DNA of 64,000 bases, from positions 186,001 to 250,000 of the forward strand of contig VZSE01000552.1 of assembly GCA_013398275.1 (NCBI GenBank). Reading direction: 5' to 3'. Made by a program: the position numbers and the translations under genes. The notes below the pieces were generated by a model. The model saw only the letters and a program-made list of their open reading frames with translations, was not told the DNA's origin and made no database searches. Below, piece after piece: positions 36,737 through 49,959 of the stretch. The first letter of the stretch is position 1. Each line of letters starts with the position of its first letter. Source of the stretch: Promerops cafer (taxonomy: Eukaryota; Chordata; Aves; Passeriformes; Nectariniidae).

Positions 36737-39700
36737 AGTATTTAGTTGCATAGCTACCTGCCACAATGTGTTGCATGTGTTGTTAGGCCGTGCTGCTAAG
36801 GGCTTTTCAGCTGTCGGCAAAATCCCTGGGCTCTGGCCTCCCACAGTTACCGTGCTTTTCTCTCTGGATGCAGAAACTCCTTGTAGAAATATTACTGTTT
36901 TTCAGTTTGATTAGATTTATTGACAAGAAAGCACTGAGTTTAGAATAATTCCACCCTTTTCTGTCTCCTTGTCAGGACCTACCACACAGTCAAAGGTTAT
37001 TTTTAGGACCAGAAGGGAAGACAAGTTGGCAGGAGCTCGAATGAGCTGGAGGCTCAGTTGCATAGCATGCAGTGGATTGTCTCTGATCAGTTCTCGTTGG
37101 TATTGCTAGCTGCTTGGCAATGGGTGAACAAATAAGAAAGTGGTATAACACAAGCTCTTACTAGTTTAGATTCCCTAACATTGTACTTCCCTGATTTGTT
37201 GGACATGTGCTTGATGTATCGCGAGTATGAGTCTACTCATTGAGCAGCTTGTTTCCTTAGTTCCAGCTGCAGAGACACATGAAGGGACTGTTTGAATGAT
37301 AAAGGTTGCCACTTCAATTCCTAGTATCAGCTGTGTTGAAGCTTCATCATATATCACAACAGCAATATGACATGTACTGTAAACAACTGAAGAATCCTTG
37401 AATATTAAGCAGTGCATAATAAAGTCAAAGAAAACTATAAACCAAATAAAAAGATATTTTTTTTCATCATCACACAGGAAATATAAATAACAGGCATACA
37501 TTCAAGGTACCAAATATTATCTTTTTCACAGATGAAAGTTTCAGAGAAACTGGTTTTTTTTAATAATCAGCTCTCATATGTAGTAAACCATCACTTTGTA
37601 TATATTTATAACCATTTGTAGAAAAGATGCTAAATTTCCTAAGGCACAACATTGACCTGAAAAATTATTTTTAGTCTGTGAGATTCAATGTAGTTTCATT
37701 TTCATTGTTTATGAAGTGAGTGGCCAAGACAAAGTTTTTAATGAAACCTCACAAAGATGATAAATGTACACCTGGAAGGCAATAATTTTTAAATCTGTAT
37801 GATTGAAATTAATTAGAGTGCCCATGGTACATGGGGTGTTTTTTAAGCATTCTGAACTTGGCTGAGAATTTCCTAGTGAGCTAATTAGGGCTGAGTTGCC
37901 AAATTGAGTGCGACAGAGGCATGACCCTTAGCTTTGAAAGGCAAGGTCATGTATGTTATTATGGAATATTTCTGAGTATACAGTTAGGTTGAAAACCAGT
38001 TAATATACCAAAAGTACTGCATCTATAATACAAGCATATACACTGTATATCACAGACACACAAAAAATACAGTAGTGCATATATATACTATATATGATAT
38101 AATATTTTAGCTGTAATATCACTGAGCTATTTTAGTGTCTGACAAAAAAAAGCAAAAAACCAAAACCATTTTGTAAATGATGCTCTGGATGTTAAGAGCT
38201 TTTGTAATGCTACACATTTATTTGGCTCACAGATCACTTCAGTCAACTCTGCACAGCTAGAGGGGATTAAGAGAAGATGTGAATCTAGGAAAATGCTGTT
38301 GTAGCAGGGTGTATTCACAGACTGTATTAACAGCAGACATATGACTGAACGTGTTCACATTGTCATGCGGGTGTTAAGAATGGCTGGTATGTATTAGTTA
38401 TTAAAATGTTCTTAATTTGTCTTGAAGAATAAACTATAAAAGTTTTATCTTGATTTATTATGAATAAGTACACATGAAGGGTTTATGAGTAGGGGTATAA
38501 CTTGAATCACCGGTAAAATATCTGTATTTAGATAAAGCTGCTTTCCATTTTCCTTTGAAAAGAGGATGGGATTGCTTTTCTCCATACTTTACAAGAAGAT
38601 GGACTCTCATTCATACAAACTGCTCATGCTTTGAGATCTAACAGAGTCATGGAATATTTGCAAGTGATGAGGGCAGTGTTTGTCTTTACAGTCCATGCCG
38701 ACTTGTGTTTTGCTGTTCCTCTGCTGTATTATCAGCTAAACTGTTGCTGGCCTTTCCCTGTAGGCTTTTCTCCACCTCCAGGGGCTGTTACAGCTACTCT
38801 GCAGGAGAACTTGAGGACTTTATATTTTTGCATTGCTATGTTGACACAATAATATCAGTGGGGAGGAGGCATACTAAGGGTACCCCTCTGTTTGGCCTTT
38901 TGCTTATCTCTGGCTTGCTCTTGCTTGCCCTTTCCAATAGTTGCAAAACTTTAGGTTCAGTGAAGGGAGACTTAGTGAAATTTGAGAGGAAGCTGGAGAA
39001 CAGCTAAAAGGCCAGGGACCAGCATGGCCAGCAATTGCAAAAAACTAATTTATTTCTCTGACTCTGTCACCAGTGAGCTATGTAACCTTGAGGAGGTTGT
39101 TTTTATCACATAGCCTCTGAGACAAAGAAAAAGCGAAGGGGGCTGCAGAACTGCTGGCTCAAGAGATGCAATAGCACAAACCCTTGAGCAGAGCAATGTG
39201 ATTGCTATCACCACACTCCTCGGCAGCACAGACACCCCCGCTGATTGCTGCAGTCGGGGGTGGGAAGTGAGGAGCTCATAGCAGGGCTCGTGTTGGGGAA
39301 CTGCAGCTTGCAGCAGTGCAGCCCCGTGCCAGGGGGGCCTGGCAGGGTGACCTGTGGTGAGCAGCTTCCCTTGCTGAGGAGGTGTACTGCAGGTGCAATT
39401 AATTATGTCCAGGCTGATTGCCACAAAGCAATAGGTTTAAAAAGCAAACTGCTAATGTGCACTAGCGTTCCAACAGCTTTGTAACACCACATCAGAGAGT
39501 TACGTTTAGTTGACACAAGTGCCAAGGGTAACACGTTGACAATTATTGCAAACGTTTTCTTCCTTTGCCTCCCTGTAACATATGATCCTCTAAAAGCTGC
39601 AGTAGTGATGTGTTTTGCTGCTGCTTTGCACTTTCACTTGGGTGTCCCTGAGCAAAGATGATTATTAAGACAGTACCTGCATTTTCTGAGTTGCCTCCCT

Positions 39701-42700
39701 GTGAGACCTGGGGAGCAGGAGGGCTTTCCTCTGCCTGGCCCTGCAGCCATGCCCCACTTTTTTCACCCTCTGGTGCTGACACAGCAGTCAGCAGAGGTTT
39801 GCTTCCTCTGGAGAAAAGCCATAACCTTAGCAGCTTGGCACAGTCCTTTAGGATTCCCTGGAAGACTGAATTTGGATAGATAAGATGACACTGCCAATAG
39901 CTTTTAGCTAACAAAATCAAAGTGCTCATAAATTATCTTCTTGGTAGCAAGGCCATATGAATGAATTCATGTATCAGAGTATCTGAGCTGTACTTTTTTT
40001 AAACCCAGAGGACGAATCAAAACCACACTGAGATCTTCCTCTGGGTGCCAGGAAATCCAGCAAGGCTGAGGAGGGCATACCTGGCCCTGGCCCCTGCCAT
40101 GGGGCAGAGGGCAGAGGAGCCAGCAGAGCCAAGAGGAGGGTCGTGCCATGTTCTGCAGGTCTTTAATGAGGTTCTGGCCCTGTCTCCCAGACTGCATTGG
40201 TGCATTTGGGTAGGGACAGCAAGGAAAGCTGTTGGTGCGCAGGAAACTCAGGGGCAGGGGCTGGGGCAGCACACTGCTTCACACCTCCAGGGAGGAAGAG
40301 GAGAGAAAATGACAGTGCTTCCTCTGTATAGAGACAGCTACTTCACTCATTGCCACCAAACAGTCAGGATCTGCTGCCCGAAAATCAGAGAGTAATTTTG
40401 CTGGTTAATGAGTTATTAACAAAGTCCTTCAAATGCTGACTTTTCCCTAAGGAAAAATAATAAAACAAAACAATGCAAAGAAGAAAATACCTGGTCTGAG
40501 AAGGAAGTCATGCAGCTTTAAGGGAGATCACAAAAGGAGAACAAAGGGTCTTGATTGTCTTGCAGTTATGTTGGTAATTGGGGAAACACTATGAAAGCTG
40601 CAGGCATCAAGCAGTCAAATGGTCAGAGCACTGGAATTGTACACTAGACATGAATGTTGTGCCATGTTTCTATGGAGAATCAACTTTCCACAGGCATATG
40701 TGTGATGACAGCCTGTGGTTCCCAGAAGTGTAGGAAAAGTTGGTGTCTTAACTCTTCACAGCATTGCTCAGAAGTTCAGAATAATAAGATACTTTCTCTG
40801 TTTGCAGTTTCTCCCACATAATCTTTGTGATCTCTCTCCTTTTTTCTCTGCCATTGGTGGTAGACAGGCTACATACAGAAAAGCATTTTACAGTAAGTAA
40901 ATAATAGTTTCTTCAGCACACTGCTGAGTCAAAGCAGGCAGAGTAGTGTTCATTGAAAAGGCTGGGGACCTTTGCTGGTTATTAAATGTATGTGCATGCC
41001 ACTCTAGTGCCAGTGGGCTGCTGCAGTGGCTGCCCAGACAATACTGTGCTACCAGGTCAGCTGGGAGCCTGGAGAGCTTTGTGGGGGCTTCGTTAGCACT
41101 GAGCAGCACAGTTTGTGGGGAACCCTCGCATTTTATTGTTGTGCTAATAGTTATTTGTTTAAAAGAACAGCTTTTGAAAATTAAAATTCGTAAATGGGAG
41201 TTTAATTTTGTCAGGACTGCTATTACCTTCTGTGTTAATCGAGTACTAACCGATTCTGAATAATATGCTTATCAACATTTATCTGCTGTGTGGCAGGGCA
41301 AAGGCACAGGGTTTTGGCAGGATAATAGCTGTGTTCTTGTGACTAAACCAAAGGCTTTCCACCTGCTGGTTGTTGTCTTGTTCCAGAGGGCTATTTCTCA
41401 CTGACCTACCACTGAGCAATGTGGATGGCAGTACTTAAAAACTAAAATAAACTTTAATTTGAATAATCAGGATCCCGTTCAGCTTGTACCACATGGGCAG
41501 TGAAGGTATAGCAGCACAGCTCACAAAACCTGAATGGCCAACACTTGAAGTGGGAACTGACCACAAAGACAGATGTCCTTTCTCACACAGAAGTCCTGCT
41601 GCATGGCTCATCTGGGGCAAATAGGTTTCAAATACACTACCCAGAGCAAAACATAAGGTGTGGGGTGTAATGGTGCCATACTGCTGCATCACAAACTTCT
41701 GTACACGCAGATTTCATCTCAGAAATTGAATTTTTCTGGCTAGTTCCCAAGTAATTGTGTTGTCTGATTGTCACAGCATTGCTTTTCTCTAAATAAATGT
41801 TGTCCATAAGTAAGTTAGATAAATACTCCAGGTCTAACAACTGTCAGGTTCATGAGCTTGATGTTTTCTCTATCTTACTGGAGTTTTGTCTGTGAAGACT
41901 GTCATTAACTTCTTGTGATTCCTCTACATCACTGATGTTTTCAGGACTGTCGATGTTGTTTTGGGTCAATTCCATAGGTATTTCAGTGAGCTGCTCAGTG
42001 ACAATACTGAGGGGAATTTAAACTTTCCATTCTATAATGAGAGGGGTACAATAAAAAGCATCCCTATAACCCTTTGTATGAACACTGCTTGGTGACATTC
42101 TGAGTCTGACTTTTCTGCCTCAATTTGCCTCTAGGCCCAATGGGTCATCTTGTCTGACCAAAGTCCCTGGGAATATGTGGGGTTTTTTTTATGGTACTAC
42201 CTGCAGAGAAATTATTTCTCTTAAAAGGCTCAACAAAATTATGAAGAGAATAGTTGATCAGACAAAATCACCTACTTAAATGAGCTGTGCCAGTGAAGTT
42301 TAAAGAAGTCGTGTGGAGACTGTGGTGTTCATGGTAAGAAGCACTAGGAATATTCTGTTTATGATTCATAGCTGCATAACTGCTCCTGTTTTTCTCACCA
42401 TTGAAGGCGATTTAAATACAAGGAACTTGCCTTTAATGCAACCATATACTTTTGATTATGCCCTGAAATTCTCTTACTGTTGTGGAAAATAATAGGCAGA
42501 TGTACCCATTGCAGCTGATATATGATGCATCAGTAAAAGATGAAAACCAACCAAAAAAACCCAACCAACCAAAACAAACTACAAAACCCAAAAGAAGCCA
42601 TTTGACTTTAGATTCATGAAATATTCAAAAATTATTCTGTATAAGGAGGTAAAAAACGTCTTAACAAATACCAAACATCATTCCTTTGGCCAAACATTAA

Positions 42701-45700
42701 AGCTGTATCATCAGCTTTCTGAAATCAGAGCTGTTAGGTTATTGTCTGTGGAGCAGCCTAAGAAGCAACAAGTGCAAGATAAAAACAGAACAAGAGAACT
42801 GCTTAAAAATTCAGATTTGCATTGCAGGAAACTGACTCAGTGCATACTTTTAAATTTGGAAATGTAACTTAAAATTCACAAGACAAAAGTATTCTTCAAA
42901 CTGAAGTAGTTTCCTTCTTGCTTCCGACTCTGCACAGTACAGGAAAGAAGGATGTTTCCCTTTCTCTGTCTTTCTAAATAAAATCAAACTGAAAGGGGTA
43001 ATTCTGATCCTCTACAATCAGCAAGTACTCACATTTGGAGAAAATGGGAGCTTATACAATTTATAGTCTGCATGCCACTTTGTCATTAGCAATTCCAGAA
43101 GATGTTGCGGTATTTATTAATGTCTTCTATTATAGTCACACCCATTTTATCTGTCTTTCTGTATTTTAAGAACCACTGTGTGGTAAAAGCTGAATATCTG
43201 TTAGCTGGAAATATGGTTAGAGGTCTCATAATGATGTGTCCATAAGTTATTTACCAGAGTAGGAGAAAGAAATAAAGATTGTATATGTGGAAATGAGAGA
43301 ACATGAAGTTTGAGAAGATGAAAGAGGGGTTTCAACAAAGCAGTTACTTCAGGATGATGATTCGTAGCAGTTTGGGTGTGTTTTCTTGGTTTCATTTGCC
43401 TTGAGTGCAAAAAGGACAAAACCCCCTATTTTTAAAAATCAGTACTGTAGGTATTATTGGTGAAGTGTCTTGGCACTGTAGAATAAATGAAAGAAAGAAA
43501 ACTGTAGAATAAATGCATATGTGAAGGCCATATATTGTAATGCAGCACTATAATCAAAGTTCATTCTCAAATTAAAGTCTGCAAAGATAAAAACCAGTGA
43601 GTCTTAAAAGTACTAAGGAATACAAATCTGCATATGTTGTAAATAGTGTCAGTTCTGTGGCTCTTTTTAGAAAATAATTTGAAATTGTAGTAATAGTGAT
43701 GAGACTGTTTGAATGTCAGTAATAAATTGTGCTGAATAACCTAACAGTAAAAGATTGCTCTACTAAGAACTTAGTGTGATTAGGTTTAATATAGAAGACT
43801 GTATATTTTGTGTTTTCACCAGTAGTATTCACAACATAATCACAGACTGCAGCTGTCAAGGAATGATTTGGGAGATTCTTCTGTAAACCAAGGAAGAATG
43901 GAATAGAAGGATCACTTCTGGATCTACTAGGCCAGCCTTTACAGAGTCTGCTTTGCCTTTGCCAAAACTTCTCTGTATTCCGTGGTCCTCATGTCAAGAG
44001 TAGAGGTCAGACCTGAAGACTAGTCTCACCTGACTATAGGTCAGGGCACGTAGATTTTAAAACACAAATAAGAACTGCAAGTGTAAGCATAGCATTTGAA
44101 GTAATGTTCTGCCAGTGCAGCTGTGTGCTCAAATTTCCTTTGTTACAATTTCCCCTTGAGAGTAAAATTTCAGCTGAATTACTCTGATTCAGATAAATTA
44201 CACTTGTGCTGGTCCCACAACAGTTGCTGAGTAGTGAGAAGCATAGTGAGGAAGCATGATTCAAGAGAAGCCCAGCCTGTGACTTCAGACCTCTGAGATC
44301 TTGACCTTTCTCATCAGTGGCTGAACATTTGCATGATTCCAGGGTTAGAAAGTTTGCTTCTTATCTCTCAGAGATTTCTCACTGCAGAGCTATCATTTGC
44401 TTGAGTGATGTCCTTGGTCTGAGATGAGCTCTATGTTCATACCATGCTAGGAACAAACAGAGACTTGCTATTCCCCTGTAAAGAAAAAACCTCCACAAAC
44501 AGAACGCAATCCATCTGCCCATAATTCTTCAGCTATCCACTTCAGTAACTACTTTTTGCAGTCTCTGTGCTTGACTACAGCAAGTACTGGGTATCCTGTA
44601 CTGCCTGTCTGCCTCCTGACCCTACAGAACCTGGGCAACCATGTCCCATAATATCACTGATATGCATATGCAGACTTTTTGGAAAGTCTGATGATTTGTT
44701 CTCCTGTTCCAATCTGCCTGAGATCTATTCTTTCAGGAATACTTGGGGGTCAGGAACACTGTTTGACTCATCTATAGTTGTAATTTTCTATTTATACAGG
44801 GCTAGTACACAGAAGGTGCTGGAAAATTCCAACTGTCTGTCTCCTGAGCAAAGTCAAATCCTGACTGGATGTCACAGACAGCAACCATAATGCAAGCCTG
44901 ACATACACAGTGCACTGTGAGTCAACTGTGTGCACATCACTGCTTCCAATCAAAATGCTTACGGTTGATAAGTCTAATGATGATACACTCAAGGCAGCCC
45001 ATATAATATCTGGAAGTTGCCATCAGTTGCTTTCTTGTCACAAGTTGAGCTAATAGCATGCATTTTAGAAAATGTTATCAGCAAACTCTGTATATCTCAT
45101 TAAAACCTCATGTCATTATATAAAGAACTATGATCTGCTCCATCTTTTGGCAATGATGAGCAAGTCTCACTCTCCAGCTGCATAGTCTTTTGGCAAATTG
45201 AGATCTCCTTCTAATTCATTGAAATATTCAGACATCGGAATAGCACAAAGACAGCACTTCTGAGGATAACTAATGATAAGTCACAAAATTCAAATTCTGG
45301 CCATCTACCAGCATGCATTTTGCTAAATCAAAGGGCAGTGTTCCTTAGTGAGCTGATCTGATACTAAAATTGAATGCAATTAGAGGCATGCTGAATAGTT
45401 TACCAGAAATCAAGATCTCCCCTGACTCTGTAAATATTCAGACTCATTCTAAGAGCAGAAAAATAAAACCTTTACTTCTGTTGCCATGTCCAAACTTACT
45501 GTCAACATCACAAATTAAAGTGGGATAAATAATGTGTGAATTTATGTCCTGTCCAACCCTGCGACACAGATTCTTCATTACTGAATGATAAAAACAAGGA
45601 AGTTTTTCTATTTGTCACTATGGGGTAACCTATTGGAAACTATCTAGTGCCTGTCACTGTGTAGGATTTGTCAAACAGCTGCTAAACAGCAATTTATTAG

Positions 45701-46860
45701 GTGCCTGTACACATTTCTTTTGGAAATGGAAAAGAATGTGTCTTGCAGGCACATAGGCTGATAGCATTAGCACACAGTAAAGTAGGGGTTCCCAACTTTT
45801 TTCCCTTAGATAATGCATTCAGTGGCAGCTGTGGTCATACATGGAGCCTGCCATTCACTGAACTTCCAGCATGGGTGTGTGCCAAACCTCTGCCACTCTG
45901 GAGTGATGTATATACTGTAGTCTGAAAACTCATTTCATATGCTGCATGTCCTGGTAAGCTTCCTTCATCACAAAACAAACAAAAAGACAAAAAAAAAGTC
46001 AGATGGGAGAATTGTGCAACTATAGAGCATAGTGGTTATTATTAATCAGCTCAGTGTTGATTTACAAATGTACTCCTTATCATCAGGGAACTTTAGAAAG
46101 CAATTTTGGGTAAATTGGAAAGTTTCAGCCAACAGCTATGTGTGGTTTCTCTAGATCTGAACCTTTTCTTTCAAACCTGATTGCTTCATAATTACAGTGG
46201 CAATGACACTGCCTTATTGTTCTCCCCCTAAAAAATACACCTTTGAAAAAATATTTCTTTATTGTGTCACTTTTTTGACCATAAAACCAAGAAACTTTCC
46301 TTTGCTATGTTTTGGTAGGAATGTTGGAATCTCCTATCAACTTCCTTGTAATAAGACTGACATTTGCTAAGCAGTGGCTCTGCATAAACAGCATGGCCTG
46401 AGATCCTTAGAATCACTTTGTCCTTTGGAGTCTGTTTGTTTTTGATGATTCCATCAAAATATGCAAAACCCAGAGTCTTGCAGGGTATTCCTAACAGAAG
46501 AAAAATTTGGCATTTTGGTTAGGCTGTTCACTGTATTTCTTTTCTTCACAAGTGTGCACACAGCCCTGTCTGCTTGAACATGGGAAGAATCAAACACCCA
46601 GAGCTCCAGCACTGCCTCCAAGATTCTGGCAGCTGTCAGCCTGAGTCAGAAGTGTGCTTAGTGCTCTTCCAATAGCAGAGGTTCGAGGGTCTTTTCCTCA
46701 TTTGTTTCCAAACTCTCTTTCTCAGCATTGTTTATGTCTCATTTATGTCTGTAAGAAAAGGGAATCCAGAAAGCCATTTTGCCTATGAAATGTAAATTCA
46801 GACTCGGGCATTCATGTTTTGGCCAGGCACATGCACTCTGTGTTTCAGCTGCTAAAGAAT
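36737..46860. other. Intergenic unique sequence
   Basis: About 10 kb. Somewhat GC-richer stretches at about 39050-39400 and 40000-40300 contain overlapping unsupported open frames on both strands. An A/C-rich CCAACC/AAAC tract lies at 42543-42598, an AT-rich dinucleotide stretch at about 38075-38105, and a duplicated CTGTAGAATAAATG word at about 43477 and 43502. No gene or transposable element was identified. Confidence 0.6.
42543..42598. repeat. A/C-rich CCAACC/AAAC tract
   Basis: Low-complexity stretch of irregular CCAACC and AAAC words on the plus strand, without G except near its end. Similar in composition to the tract at 20346-20415 but shorter and less regular. Confidence 0.7.
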
Positions 46861-46950
46861 GGGTAACAGCCATGGCAAAACCCATCCCTTAGAACTGCAG
46901 AAATTAAGCAAGGCTATGCTTATCCTTGGGAGTCAGGTAATGGAGGATCC
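46861..46950 (+). pseudogene. Possible 5S rRNA-derived relic
   Basis: The order of short matches follows vertebrate 5S rRNA: ACAGCCAT near the start (5S ACGGCCAT), CCCATCCCTTAGAAC, AGAAATTAAGCAAGG (5S GGAAGCTAAGCAGGG, the internal A box) and CCTTGGGAGTCAGG (5S ACTTGGATGGGAGACC, the C box, shortened). Several deletions are needed. This could be a decayed 5S pseudogene or the head of a 5S-derived SINE, or chance similarity. No terminal T run or tRNA-like part was recognised. Confidence 0.25.
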
Positions 46951-48923
46951 AGCTACATTGTTGGTTCTTTCTAGCTTCCTCTCTACATGGCTGAGAATAG
47001 CTGCAAGACCTAGGAAGGAAGCATGGAAATCCTCAGTGTTTGCAAGAAATGTGTGCAGTGTAAGCTCTGACTGCTGCTCTGTTTGCCAGTCTTTACCACT
47101 TCATTGCCAGACTGAGGTGACAACAGAGAATCTCACTTGGATCTGGGGCTCCACATGATTCTGTATTTGAGAAAACTTTTGCAGAACTTCTGAGCAGGTA
47201 CAAAAGAAACAATTACTATTTTTTAAATTTCCAGAAGACTTTTAGCATCCTTTCCAGCCCATTTACCCAGCCAATTCAGGTTTAGGTTTCTAGTTGCAAC
47301 GCACCTGAAAGAATGTCCTAACAGGCTAACAACAATTTAAGTGCTGAAACTCAGAATAGGTAAAACCCCATATTAATACTTAGGCTGAGAAACAAAGTGG
47401 GTTTCTTCACTTCTCATGTCCAGTGAGAAGTGTTCACATGTGGAGTTGTTTCCCTTGTTCAGAGCATTTAAAGGGTCTGTATCTTCTACCCAGCTGCCTG
47501 CTTTCACTAACAATGCAGAAATTTAGAACATTAGCAGCTGCCTTCCATTCTTTTATACAATTCCTTACTACTCATTCAAGACTAATTGTGCTAATTCAGC
47601 TACTGGCTAGGACAGCATGGGGTATTTAACAAGCTCAGGGAAACAGTGCACATTTAAACCATCCCAGCAAGATGGTCTATCTGGGAGCTAAACCAGCAAC
47701 ATGAGCCACTTTATTGGTCCAGTTAAAGGGCTGTTTGTAAGAAAGGAGTTGTGAGTCTTCAAAAGAAATGTTTACCATCCTTATTTGGACAAGCTTGGTC
47801 TGGAATCAGCCGCTCAGCTCAGAGGCTGGCAGGGGCATGTGTGCAAGCACACATGCACGGAAGAAATGAGTGAAAAGGAAGCACTTCAAAGCAGGGCAAA
47901 CCCAGGGAAACCTTTTCAACCTAACTGCTTATTAGATGCAGTAGACATCTAGCCAAATCATTAGTGAAAGGTGAGATTAGTGCAGTGGAAGGCATGTGTC
48001 AAGTCTATGTGTTTCTACAGCTTACAGTGGTTCCTTAGATTTTTCTAGATCCATCCTACCAGAATAGTTTTGTACAAACACTGAGAGGCAATAACTGGCC
48101 TATAAAGCTAAATTACAGGCTTCTCTGGTCATACGTCTGTCTGCAAATACCAACCCAATACTTGGAAGTTTTGGACTCAAAATTATTATAATCAGGTTAG
48201 TGAAATGAAATTAAAGGAGAGACACTCATCAAATTAAAAAAAAATGCCTAAAAGGAAAAGGAAATATACAACACTTCACTCACCCCATAGTGTCTAATTT
48301 GCTTGTTTTATTGAATTGTCACCAACAAGGACATTAGTACTCTTACTTGTGTATGTCACTGCTGTTTTAACAATTTAGATGACTCATCCTAAAGAAATAG
48401 AGTGAGACACATCTATTTAGCTTTATATTGTGCCATTGTTGGAAGCCATTTAGGTTTTCTAATTTAAAATGCAACAACAGGTAAAACATATTTGCAACTG
48501 TCCTTGACAGGGGTGGGGTGGGCATGGGTGGGTGATTGATCTAACTAAAGAGAACAACTCTGTTACTGAGATAATGGAAAAGGTTTGGGGTTTTGAATGT
48601 TCAACAAGGGGCAGAATGTGCTCAATTTAACTCGACTTCAAGTAAGTGAAGAATACACAGAGGCTTTTATCCTAACTGGGGAAAGGATAGAGAATTTATC
48701 TCAGATCTCTCAGTATCACTGCAATACACTAGAACTGCTGAATAGTATTATTGGTGTATAAAATGGCACTTTGTCATTGTTTTAAATTGCAGTTGCAGTT
48801 AAAATAGCAAAGTAATTTCTAATTTGCTAGTATTTTTCTTATCACTGGGTTGTAAGTGTAGAGGAAACAGGTTCTTCTAGGCTGCCTTGTGCACAGTCTA
48901 TCTATATATATGCTTGCTTAGAA

Positions 48924-48970
48924 TTTTTTTTCCTTTTTCTTTTTTCCTTTTTCTTTTTTCCTTTTGTCCT
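48924..48970. repeat. Polypyrimidine tract with 14-bp period
   Basis: An uninterrupted C/T tract in which the unit CCTTTTTCTTTTTT is repeated twice and begun a third time. The other strand is purine-only, which allows triplex formation in principle. Confidence 0.9.
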
Positions 48971-49935
48971 GATGGTATCTGATGTCCTTGGCAGTGGGTT
49001 TCTTAAAGTATATTTCATGATTGTTTTTGTCTTTTTCTCTTGCCCTTTGAAGAGCTGTGAACATCTTCTAGGCAGTTGGTGGTTTGGGTGGAACAGTGAA
49101 CTGAGGGTTGTGCCATTTCCCCATCACCTGCCTGCTAAATACATTTCAAACCTTAAGTTAATCTCAATCTCTTCAACTTTCTGCTTTTGGGGCCATAGCC
49201 TGTGTGATCAAGATATGGACAAGTGAGAAAGAGTCTAACTGAGTAAGAAGGACAAGCATCTTCTGCAGCTGAGGGCAGCACCAAGGCAGGAGATAGAGCT
49301 TGGGCTGCTCATCAAAAACCAGAGAGGTGTACTCCCAGAAAGCAGAAATCTGCTAAGATATTGCATACTAGAAGAGTGAATTTTGACTATAGTATTAGCA
49401 GATAAAAATATCTTATCAATGGATGTGCTCAATAGCTGGCTTTTTTTACCATGGACTGGATACAAAAAGACAGCTATTTGGACTTAACTGGAGGACTGGA
49501 GTGGGATATCTTTATTTTGGAGACAGAAAGTAACAAATGTTTTGAAAAGAAACTAACCATAGTGTGTAAAAGCTGCTTTTGCAGAAGAGATCTGTAAAAA
49601 GTAGGAAATACTACTATCAAAGCTGAGAAATAATTAAAAAAAATAAATTCTTCATTCCTAATATTCAAATGCATATAATGGCTTTGGATGAAAGAAAATA
49701 AGTGCATGAGAAATGACACAATTCTCACATATTGCCCACTATGTCTTAATAAGATTATCTTCCTGCTTTCAGGAGTTTAATGTGAGCTGTTGTAACACTG
49801 ACAGCAAGATTTCTCATATCTTTTCCTCTTTTTTTTCTCAATCTTGTTCTAAGCATTAGTTAAATCAGCCTTTGAAGCAATGATGAGATAGAAAGGAAGC
49901 AAGAAAGATTTCAACCTGTGTCACCATTTTTTCTT

Positions 49936-49959
49936 CCCCCACCCCCCCCTTTCCCCCCC
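49936..49959 (-). repeat. C-run cluster (G-quadruplex-type sequence on minus strand)
   Basis: Runs of 5, 8 and 7 C separated by A and TTT. The minus strand therefore has long G runs with short loops, enough G for an intramolecular quadruplex if the 8-base run is split. Confidence 0.75.

Noticed and set aside
44567..44890. 107-codon plus-strand open frame
   Set aside because: No recognisable domain, no flanking splice sites and no promoter or polyadenylation signal pairing. Expected by chance in 64 kb.
46675..46695. GAGGTTCGAGGGTC, considered as a tRNA T-arm
   Set aside because: No matching acceptor, D-arm or anticodon arm upstream.
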